64,000 bases of DNA from Phaseolus vulgaris (lineage: Eukaryota > Streptophyta > Magnoliopsida > Fabales > Fabaceae): the NCBI RefSeq assembly GCF_000499845.2, contig NC_023749.2, positions 28,470,381 through 28,534,380 on the forward strand. The letters run 5' to 3'. Position numbers and translations under genes: made by a program. The notes beneath the pieces are model-generated. The model worked only from the letters and a program-made list of their open reading frames with translations, did not search any database and was not told the DNA's origin. Below, piece by piece: positions 55,819-64,000 of this stretch. Every line of letters begins with the position of its first letter. The first letter of the stretch is position 1.

Positions 55819-56691
55819 ATGGCCCCCACCAGACGGAGTACAGCACGCGCAGCCCCAGCAGAATTATCCATGCAACAGGTCCTGGAGATAATGAGGGGGC
55901 TACAGCAGGACATGGCGGAGTCGAAAATGGAACAGGAACGCATGCAGGCAGATCTCGATGCCACGCATGAGCGAAATGAAGAGCTCCACCGTGTAAATGA
56001 GGAGTTGCGCCAGGGCCTGAGAAATGATCGAAGGCGGCCTGGACATGACGAGATGGAGAACCATTCCCCACCAAGGGAGTTTTCCACCCCTTTCTCGCAG
56101 GAGATCCTAGATGCAGTAATCCCGAACACGTTCGCGGGCCCCAAGGTGATCTTCACCGGGATGGAGGACCCAGAGACGCACCTTGCTGCATTTCACACAC
56201 AGATGGTCCTGGTAGGCGGTTCTGACGCTGCCAAGTGCAAGCTCTTTATGAGCACCCTGACCGGGATGGCTATGGACTGGCTCATCAACCTTCCAGATGG
56301 TCATATCACATCTTTCCGCCAATTGTCCCGATTGTTCAGGGAACAATACTTAGCAAACAAGGCCCCGCCGCCGGTCTCTTACGATCTGTTTGATGTGAAG
56401 CAGTATCAAGGGGAGACCCTGAAGGAGTATATCAATCGCTTCGGGGCCCAGGTCGTGAAGGTTGGTACGACAGAGGAGCCTATGATCGTGTACGCATTTG
56501 TGAAAGGCGTATGCCCCGGTCCTTTTGGAGAATCCATCATCCGCAACCGCCCTAGGACTTTCGCTGAACTACGGCGCAGGGCAGTAGAACATATTGCTTC
56601 TGAAGGGGAGGTATGTGTGAAGCGCACCAGTGCTGTGCCCTCTACCTCCGTGATGCAGGGTCGAGATCGGGAGGGTACACTTCTCCCTTGA
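55819..56691 (+). CDS. gag of family A, truncated before pol
   Basis: The first ATG gives MAPTRRSTARAAPAELSMQQ. A short coiled coil (about residues 20-70) is followed by the gag core with FTGMEDPETHLAAFHTQMVL, AMDWLINLPDGHI and LKEYINRFGAQVV. The frame is open for 290 codons to TGA. The Cys/His motif, protease and pol seen in E2 are absent, and antisense gene B follows about 380 bases later. It is the only gag in the window with no internal stop besides the partial one at the right edge. Confidence 0.82.
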   Translation: MAPTRRSTARAAPAELSMQQVLEIMRGLQQDMAESKMEQERMQADLDATHERNEELHRVNEELRQGLRNDRRRPGHDEMENHSPPREFSTPFSQEILDAVIPNTFAGPKVIFTGMEDPETHLAAFHTQMVLVGGSDAAKCKLFMSTLTGMAMDWLINLPDGHITSFRQLSRLFREQYLANKAPPPVSYDLFDVKQYQGETLKEYINRFGAQVVKVGTTEEPMIVYAFVKGVCPGPFGESIIRNRPRTFAELRRRAVEHIASEGEVCVKRTSAVPSTSVMQGRDREGTLLP

Positions 56692-57067
56692 ATGTAAGCC
56701 AAGGTTGAGAGCGGTGTGATTCACCAGTGTTACCAGCAAGACATTCCCGTCGATCTGAAGGGGGAAGGGATGAGATCAGCCAGAGGAGTTTATCCTCGAA
56801 CAAAGTTTGAGCCAGGTAAGGGATCTGCACACATATTGTCAGTTCCTTGAAGACAATGAAAGGCAAGCATATGAGGTTAAAAAGTGCTACCTAAAGGGCG
56901 AATTTATGTCAAAGGCGCTGTCAGTTGAAGTCAATAAAAGTAAATGCAAAGAAATGCAAACCAAAGCAGCTAAGACAAAAAGTTAAAGAAAGGGCAAATT
57001 CTCATAAATATATATACACATATACAGGGGGCAAATTGTTCTTCAAGAAAATAGAATTACAAGGCGG
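56692..57067. other. Junction between gag-A and accessory gene B
   Basis: This is where pol should be. It holds the 3' UTR side of gene B, including an ATATATATACACATATACA tract. No gene is seen. A family-A 5' half appears fused to a family-B 3' half here. Confidence 0.5.
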
Positions 57068-58921
57068 TTACTCTCCTAGCACGAGTTGCCCATCAACAAA
57101 GCACTTGGACTCACTGAAGGGGGAAAGATCCACCTCAGGATGCAGGCAAGCAAACTGAGCTATGGCATCTTAGAACCCCTCGCCGTCTTCTTGAGGATTT
57201 CAACCTTCTCAGCTAGCTCCCCTTCTACCTTCCCCAGTAGGACCTCGCACTGGGTGGTCTTCTCCTCCAACTTGGCCATTTTTGCCTGCATCTCCTCGAC
57301 CTTCTCCTCTAGGTCGATCACGTTGTTACGAAGAAGCAAGGTCTTCGCTTCTAGTTGGACAACCTCGTGGCTTTTGTCAAAAAGGAGCTTCTTGACGTCC
57401 TTCTCGGATTGACAAAGGCTTGCCAGTTCTTGGTACATGGCGGTCTCGCGGGGGCCAGCTCCTCCTCCAGTTTTGTCATCCTAGCCCTTAGTTCTTTTGT
57501 TTCTTGAGCCTTACTTAGTGCAAAGCTGGATGCGACGAGGAAGTCTCCGAGGTCGTAGTCCACGCAGTCTTGGAGGAGGTTACTGCTCAAGCTCTCCAAC
57601 ATTTCTTTATCTTCGAAACGCTTGAAGACTTACTGGAGAAGCGCAGGGAGCTTGGGAGCGGGAGGCAATGGGCAGTCTTCAAGGGCGGTCTCCCCCTCAC
57701 CTTCAAGTACAATGAGATCGCGTGGAGAGGAAGCACTTGGAGGGTTATCCCTGAAAGCTGGGGCGAGCCCGCCAGATGCAGAATGAGAGGGCGTCGCGGC
57801 TTCACCCACCTTCAATCTCTTGAAAACGAGGCCTGTACAGGTGTCCTCTTCCTCGGAATTGACCGCCACTACCACCACCCCTTTCTGCCTATCGACAGGG
57901 CTGGCTCAGTTGTGTTGGGGGCAGAAGTGGCGGAAGTTGGAGGAGTGATAGGCATTGAAGTGCCCACTCCAGCAGCGGCCGCCCTGTGCTTAGCAAGCAG
58001 TTCAGCCAACTTTTTCTTCTTATCTTTGTTAAAGCCCATATCTGCATGAAGAAAACAAGTCAAGACACGTCGACAATAAAGCAAGTAAAATGCAGACAAA
58101 GGTAAGACATGAACGAGAAGGGTACCGATGTGTTTCTTAAGGGCCTTGGGCCTAAACTCAAGTTTGAGCAATTCCAATGTGCTAAATGCGGTATGGAGTC
58201 CAGAGAGGAGCTCGTATACTTCCCACTCCTGACGGAGAAGGTCCTCGAGACACTTAGGCTTCTGGAGGTTTGGTTTCTCCGCCCAGTAGAGAGGGAACCC
58301 ATCTAAAAGGGTAGGGTCCCTCCGATTGCTTCACACCTTGAAGAAGTACTTCTTGAACCCCTTGTACGATTGCTGGAAGAGCGTTAGAAGCACTCTCCCA
58401 GCAACGTTGTTGAAGTTGATCCACAGCTTCTTACCTGAACTTTTCGTTTCGAAGAAGAAGAGAAACACGTGCACCGATGACATATGGCCAAGACAGTGGC
58501 AGAGGATCGCAAAGGCACTCACGAATGCCCAACTATTTGGGTGCAATTGGACGAGGGCGACATTCACCTCAGTGAGGAGTGCTCGCTCGAAGGGGGTAAG
58601 GGGTAATCGAAGTCCAAGCCTTCAAAAAGCAGTAGAATAGATAAAGCAGAAGGGACCTTCGGGGTCTGAAGATTCGTCAGCACACACCGACTCTCCTTCC
58701 CGGCAAGCCACCATCCTCACGAACTTGTCGTGGTCTTTACCAAAGACGTGTGAGGTAAAACTGGAGGTCTCGTTTAAGAGAGCAGCAGGTGCCCAACGGT
58801 ATAGAGACTTATAGATGGAGGCGGAAGGAGGAGGGGTTGGTGTTGTAGGTGGAACAGGGGATGGAGACAAGACTGAGTTAGAGTCTGAAGGAGGAACTGG
58901 AGAAGGCTCTTGATGGGTCAT
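57068..58921 (-). pseudogene. Accessory gene B (Transposase_28-like plus coiled coil), broken
   Basis: Exon 1 starts at 58,921 (MTHQEPSPVPPSDSNSVLSP). It reads VNVALVQLHPNSWAFVSAF, VFLFFFETK, FQQSYKGFKKYFFK and LDGFPLYW, with stops near 58,622 and 58,331. The intron 58,042-58,125 (G|GTACCC...CATGCAG) is phase 1. Exon 2 begins DMGFNKDKKKKLAELLAKHR. Frameshifts follow near 57,875, 57,630 and 57,430; the coiled coil is at 57,160-57,600 and the tail QFACLHPEVDLS...VDGQLVLGE ends at 57,068. It is a diverged family whose intron position matches the others. Confidence 0.8.
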
Positions 58922-59456
58922 CTTAAATAAGGAAGCTAAAAAAGAGAAGAAAAAACTAAACTTTAGAGGAAGAAGACGGCGTGACTCGACAAAAACCAGA
59001 GAACAAAGACTCGAAGCGTAAAACAGAGGAAATGAATGCGCAGAAAACATAAACAATCCCAGGAAATTATAAACATGTTATGGGCAGCGAAATAAAGCAA
59101 GAGAAATCGGTGAGTAAAAATCATACCTTTGAATATTAAGGTTCGAAGGTTCGAAGTTTCGAAAGAGAGAAGGGGGAGAGTTTCGCATAAATGCTTAAGA
59201 GAAGATTCACGTAAGTGAAAGTAATGAAACAGTGAAGAGAGCGTAAAGGGTTAAAGGTTTAAACAGTGCATGAAGAAGTTTGAGCACCAACGAGTCCCAG
59301 TCGTTGATCTTGCCACGTGTACGCTGGTCTAAAAAGTTGGAGAGACGTCACTTTGGTGTACTGTTCACGGCCCGTTACCCAAAGCCACATAGGTCGCCCA
59401 ACACGATCACTTAGTCTCTTCGCTGAAATAAGTTACAGCTCGAGACTGGGGGCTTG
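58922..59456 (-). promoter_or_regulatory. Upstream region of accessory gene B and polypurine tract
   Basis: A 5'-UTR intron is predicted at 58,936-59,126 (donor AAAG|GTATGA, as in A1). The plus-strand GAGACTGGGGGCTTG before 59,457 is a shortened form of the tract in families A and E. Confidence 0.55.
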
Positions 59457-60643
59457 TGCCCTGATCCGATCGGTCATGGTAGTCGATGACGTCAGCAGCA
59501 GAGAACCACGTGGACCACTCGCAGGGTGACACGTGGACCAGGTGACAGAGAGACCAGGGAGGCGATCGCCAAGAGCGGTGATCGGGGGCCAGTAACCAGG
59601 GGACCATCGGCAGATCAGGCGGAAGAGAGGTCAGGGGACAGACCATCCAGAATGGTGATCGGTGGTCAGCAGCCAAATGGCCACCAACAGACCAGTCCTC
59701 AGACTAACGCCTGGAGGCAGGACGCGAGAAGCAAATAAGCACTGATCAGTCATCGGGTGCAGTGTCATCGGGGTCTCGTGTTACACGCAGTTAAACTGGG
59801 ACTCAGGTTCCCAGCGAGAGCGTTATACATGGACCTCGCATGAGCACATCTCAGTGAATCGCGCACGAGAGTGGCCTGAGGGAGCTAGTAAACCGATCAG
59901 TGATTGGTGACTCCCTCAACCCATTACGTGCGTGAAGGGTAAGTCGTCTACGCAGAGAGCAACGCTTGGTGAGTGTGCCTAGACCAGCCATACCTGGCGT
60001 TCTCCTGAGAGTATGCAATTTACCCAGATGAAAGAAATATGCTAAGCTACTCCGCAAGGGAGTAACTTAGCACGCAAAGAGAAGCGTTAGAGCCCTTCCA
60101 GTAAGTGACACGTGTGTGGTTAGATGCGAGTCGCATGCCTCCACGTGTCATCATCTGAGAGGGGTGCGGTCCAGACAAAGAGGCACTCCGTACCACTAAA
60201 GGTACAGACAAGCGCAGCCAAGCGCAGAGACGCGCGGACACGCACAGACACCCACACTCTCTGATTCTGCAGGTACACTGTCTCTGAAAAGCATAACAGG
60301 GTTCTGACACATGCCAGAAAAGCATAACAGAATTCTGTTATGCCCAGAAACAGAGAGAGAGAGATAAAAGAGGGAATCAGGGAGAGATGGGGGGATACGA
60401 GAAAAAAGAGAGCAAGAGTTTTTCACACACACTGCTAGTTTTCTCATCTTTGGTGGTTCTGTGGACTAACTTGATCGTCGGAGTGCAAACGGCCGCTAGA
60501 GGCGCCGTCTGTGTGTTTTGCAGGTCACGTTTGGAGCATCAAGAGAAGGTTCTGAGGGTGATTCTGCAGAAGACGCAGTCGCGTAGACAGGGCAGAGAGC
60601 GCTACGAAGCGATTCCTCCACGTTCGAGTTGCCGGCAGGATCA
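59457..60643 (+). repeat. LTR-B
   Basis: A 1187-base LTR bounded by TGCCCTGATCC and GCAGGATCA, placed between a polypurine tract and a primer binding site. It differs from LTR-A and LTR-E but shares the U5 end GGATCA with E2. Several CACGTG-containing stretches lie in U3 (near 59,510, 59,530, 60,110 and 60,143). A GA-rich run with GATAAAAG near 60,360 may be the TATA region. Confidence 0.85.
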
Positions 60644-60645
60644 TT

Positions 60646-60663
60646 TGGCGCCCACCGTGGGGC
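60646..60663 (+). other. Primer binding site after LTR-B
   Basis: TGGCGCCCACCGTGGGGC, two bases after the LTR end. Gag leader follows to 60,740. Confidence 0.85.
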
Positions 60664-60740
60664 TCGAGTGAATCGTGGTCCCATATACACCACAGTTTTG
60701 AAGCTTACCCGAGTTTTACCAACTTCTTTGACAAGGAAAG

Positions 60741-61271
60741 ATGCCAAGGAACAGACAACCATCACCTGCGCCATCTGCTGACGAAGGAGTTGTGACAATG
60801 GCGCAGGTCCTGGAGATGGTGTGAACGCTGCAGGATAACGCTGCGACGTCAAAAGCTGAACAAGAAAGGATGCAGACGGAGTTGGCTGCGTCGCAAAATA
60901 GGAACGATGAGCTGAATCGTGTCAACGAAGAGTTGAGAAGGACGTTGCAGGCGCAGAGGGAACACGTGGTGGACGAAAGGATGGCTAGGCAGCCGTCACC
61001 ACCAAGAGCATTCCCCATGCCATTCTTCCCTGAAATCATGGGAACCATGGTGCCTCCTAACCTGGTGGGGGTAAAAGCGTCGTTCAAGGGGGTAGAAGAC
61101 CCGGAGGCGCATCTGACGGCATTCCACACCCAGATGATGTTGTCTGGAGGCTCAGACGCTGTGTACTGCAAAATGTTCATGAGCACATTGAGCGGAATCG
61201 CCATGGAGTGGTTCGTGAGTTCACCAGAAGGGCATATCACGTCTTTCTCTCAGTTTTCAAAGCTCTTCACT
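60741..61271 (+). pseudogene. gag of family B, cut by the gypsy at 61,272
   Basis: It starts MPRNRQPSPAPSADEG. A TGA at 60,822-60,824 stands where related gags have an Arg codon. The rest is open through FKGVEDPEAHLTAFHTQMML and AMEWFVSSPEGHITSF to FSKLFT, where the LTR begins. The frame accidentally continues about 63 codons into the LTR. Confidence 0.85.
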
Positions 61272-62255
61272 GATGGAGATCAAGCCCAAGAGAACATGGA
61301 GGCCACTCATCAAGCTCAAGAAGAGGTGGAGGCACAAATGGAGGACGCCCATGGAGGTCAAAGTCCACCTCAAAGGATTACAAGAAGCATGTTCAAAGCC
61401 TTGGGAGCTAGAGGACATTTATTTTCTCTTTTTGTAGTGTCTTTAGTTGAAGGTGCTTAGAGGGAAACCTTAGAAACCTCTTTTGTTATAGCATCTTTTA
61501 GGTTTTAGTTAGGAGCTTTAGGGGGGTGTATTAGTAGATAGGTGTAGGAGTAGAATAGGGGGTGCCAAAGTGAAGGAAGGGATCACACCTTCCTTGCTTG
61601 GCAATTAGCGCCGGTTCTAGATGGCTTTTGGAGGGAATTTTGAATTGTTTAGCTTTCATTTTTCAGCACCTTAGGCTATAAATAGAGGTGCCTTCCTTGT
61701 AAAATTCAGATTTGAATTTATCTAAAGAAACTATACTCAAAATTGGAGTGAGCATTTGGAGAGCTTTTGAGCTTCTACTCTAGTCTTATCTTGAAGGACC
61801 ATGGTTTCCTCAAGTGGCGGCTTGCACACTCATCTAGGAGCATCCATACTTCTAGTGGCGTGATCATCCAACCATTCTTCCATCTTCATGAGCATTCTCT
61901 TCTCCTTCCTTTCTTCTTCTTCAATTGTTCATGTTGCCTTGTGTTTTGAGTTGTTTTTAGTTTCGGTTCTTCCAATTTCCAGCACCTATATTCTGTTTTG
62001 TTTCTTAATTCTGTTCGGTACAATTGATTGTGGTTTAATTCTGTTCGGTCTTCTCTTTTTAAAATTCCTTTGTTGATTCAATTTGACAATATTTGGTTCA
62101 TCCAAATGAGTTTGGGATTTGGTACTTGTTATTGGTGAGTTCTTGACTTAGAACCATGATCCAACTTCTAAGAAAGTGCCTCTATATTTTCCAGCTCAAG
62201 GTGATTCCTAAAAGTGTCAAGAATCTTGTTCTATGTGGCTATTGGAATCACATCA
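61272..62255 (+). repeat. 5' LTR of the right-edge gypsy
   Basis: A 984-base LTR from TGATGGAGATC to AATCACATCA with TATAAATA at 61,677-61,684. The first 190 bases keep an open pol-tail frame (HQAQEEVEAQMEDAHGGQ, ITRSMFKALGARGHLFSLF). Confidence 0.93.
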
Positions 62256-62257
62256 TG

Positions 62258-62270
62258 TGGTATCATGAGT
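62258..62270 (+). other. Primer binding site of the right-edge gypsy
   Basis: TGGTATCATGAGT resembles the initiator-Met tRNA site, with one inserted base. Confidence 0.7.
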
Positions 62271-63604
62271 CTTAGGTTCATTCTTGTTTAATTGTTGAGT
62301 TGTGTGCACTTTATTTCAAGAGCTCTTTTTAATTTCTTGCAATTTAAGTTTCTGTTTCAGAATTTTAATTGAGTATTCTTGCTGTTTTTCTTTTGCTCCA
62401 AGTGTTTGTGGAAAGGTTTATGGCACTCATAATTCTTATGAGTATGGTTGCTCTTTTGGAATGGCATTATCCTTCCTAGAGTTTACCTTAAGCTTCCTTT
62501 CACTTGTTACAATTTGTGATATGTCTTTTAATTTTGAATCATGTCAAGTTTTGTCTTAGTCATGTTATTCCATATATGTCATTACTTCTAGTAGTACTTT
62601 TATTGTTTTGATTGTTTCTTGCTTTGGTGTCATATAATTTTCTGAATTGATGTTGATCCTTTGTGCATTTTCTTTTTAGAATTGAGTTCATACTTGTATT
62701 CTAGACCTATACAAGTTCCAATACATCATTTTCTATTATGTCTTTGCTAGTTCATCATCCTGTTTTTTATTCTTATTAGGATTCCTCTGTTTCTGAAAAG
62801 AGTGCTTACTGTTTTTCCTTATTGCAACTGATTTACGTACTGTAAAATTCTGAAATTCTGGATTTGAGATATTCAAAGTGTTAGAAAAGAATAGAAAAAA
62901 GAATCATTCAAAATATGAAGTACACAAAAAATGATAAATAAAATAAAAAAGTGTACATTCCTGCCGAAAAAAATACGGTAATCTGGCAGCGATTTTAAAA
63001 AATTTATTTCTCTCAATTGGCTTACTGTTTTTAATTGATTCCAGTGCCATTATTGAGTTAATATCTTGAAGTTTCTGTGGTATAAATTTTATAATCCAGT
63101 TCGCTCTACAACGTTCCAGTTAAATCAGTGAATATCAAACACAGTTTGCATAAAAAAAAAAAAAAATTTCCAGTAGCTAAATTTTTTGTTTTCTTCATCT
63201 ACTCTAGTGCTTTCCTTAGGTATTCTTTTGTGTGCCTACTTTTCTCATTGAGTTCTTTATTTTCTTGATTGTCTTTCATTCTTACTCTTTGAGTTTGTCT
63301 TACATATAGTATTCCTTTTGCAATTACCTTTTCCTTGTTTATACCTTTTCTTGTTTGTCTTTATTGTTTCTTTGGTTTTGTGGTGGTTTGCTCTTAAGAT
63401 TGGTGTGCTTGCTTTGACATATTTCATTTGAGGATTCCAAGGCCTCAAGATCAGATTGGAGCAAGAACATTATTTCTTTGAGAGTGATATCTTTTTCAGC
63501 CTTAAATTCACTTCGGCAGTTTCAATTGCAAAGCTCACTGTTTTTGCTAATTTTTAACTTGTTTGCTGTTTTGTGTGTTGCTGTTTTTTTTTTTTTAATT
63601 ACAA
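62271..63604 (+). other. Long AT-rich gag leader
   Basis: About 1.3 kb with no supported gene. An A-run lies near 63,155 and a T-run near 63,586. Confidence 0.75.
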
Positions 63605-64000
63605 ATGGCTGGATCTTCAAGTGATGCATCCTACAAGCAGAATTCTCCTTCCAAAGCTTCCATTCTTGGTGAATTACATGAAGCTCAAAGAACAATTAGA
63701 AGGTTGGAGGAAAAAATGCAAAAGATGGAGGTCCAACAATCTAGACCATCTCCTTCTATCCATGATGGACATCATTCTCATAGACCATCTTCAAGAGCTT
63801 CTTCAAATGATGTTGGCCGTGAAGATGAGCATAGGAGAAGGAGACCTCCACCCCAAGTCCATGGACAAAGACATCATCACCAAGGGGAAAGAATTCACTA
63901 CGGCAATGGCTTCTACCATGATGCAAAGTCCAAGCTTCCTTCGGTCAAACTACCTTGTTTTAATGGTTCTAGTGATCCAAATGTGTATTTAGATTGGGAG
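63605..64000 (+). CDS. gag of the right-edge gypsy, N-terminal part, open to the window edge
   Basis: The ATG gives MAGSSSDASYKQNSPSKASI. A short coiled coil (about residues 25-48) is followed by a His/Arg-rich stretch (HHSHRPSSRAS, QRHHHQGERI). Then comes the start of the gag core, LPSVKLPCFNGSSDPNVYLD, matching the INRESDPDVYLG of the dimeric gypsy. The frame is unbroken for 132 codons and has no stop before position 64,000. It probably continues into protease and pol. Confidence 0.88.
   Translation, partial: MAGSSSDASYKQNSPSKASILGELHEAQRTIRRLEEKMQKMEVQQSRPSPSIHDGHHSHRPSSRASSNDVGREDEHRRRRPPPQVHGQRHHHQGERIHYGNGFYHDAKSKLPSVKLPCFNGSSDPNVYLDWE

Larger units (their letters stand above)
61272..64000 (+). 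mobile_element. Ty3/gypsy element at right edge, 5' part
   Basis: LTR, primer binding site, long leader and the start of an open gag. The element continues beyond the window. The five bases before it are ttcac; the matching duplication would be outside. Same family as the solo LTR at 38,086 and related to the dimeric gypsy. Confidence 0.9.

Noticed and set aside
1..64000. Host plant genes, tRNA or rRNA genes
   Set aside because: Every recognisable coding stretch belongs to a retrotransposon, and I saw no tRNA or rRNA signature.

Overview
This window is a block of nested plant LTR retrotransposons. I see no host gene, tRNA, rRNA or bacterial feature. The organism is a flowering plant, most likely a legume: two copia elements look like the SIRE1/Maximus lineage (one with an env-like gene), and the dominant Ty3/gypsy elements look like the Tat lineage (two RNase H domains, hypervariable repeats after pol, an extra antisense gene). 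The species is not determined.

Left half (1-46,006). A SIRE1-type copia element on the minus strand (copia-1) is the host for at least five later insertions. Its pieces lie at 4335-6149, 18,623-19,399, 26,016-28,396, 37,498-38,085 and 39,076-39,203. The insertions are: the 3' end of gypsy-A1 (1-4334); a complete gypsy-E2 (6150-18,617, TSD caatt); a recombined dimer of a gag-protease-only gypsy (19,400-26,015); gypsy-E3 (28,397-37,492, TSD cttat), whose two LTRs are in inverted orientation; and a solo LTR (38,086-39,070, TSD ctatg). Copia-1 itself ends inside a minus-strand gag of an older gypsy (element D, 39,204-40,246 and 46,007 onward). The LTR of D is split by a second SIRE1-type element (copia-2, 40,247-46,006).

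Middle (46,007-48,565) is AT-rich decayed LTR/leader sequence. Right half (48,566-61,271) is a head-to-tail chain of wrecked Tat-type elements: pol tail C, antisense gene C, antisense gene A2, LTR-A, gag-A, antisense gene B, LTR-B, gag-B. Pol is almost entirely missing there. A younger gypsy begins at 61,272 and runs off the window with an open gag.

How the parts work together. In each Tat-type element, gag-pol is transcribed from the LTR to make particle, protease, reverse transcriptase, RNase H and integrase. A second gene lies between pol and the 3' LTR on the opposite strand. It encodes a protein with a domain I recognise as the plant 'putative gypsy type transposon' family (Transposase_28-like), often followed by basic patches, a proline-rich linker, a coiled coil and a conserved C-terminal tail. 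Four lineages in this window share the same phase-1 intron, and most also share a 5'-UTR intron. Only copy C is open across its whole predicted gene. The most unusual observations are the inverted-LTR element with a perfect target duplication, the conserved intron-bearing antisense gene, and shared short motifs in U3 and in the post-pol repeats.
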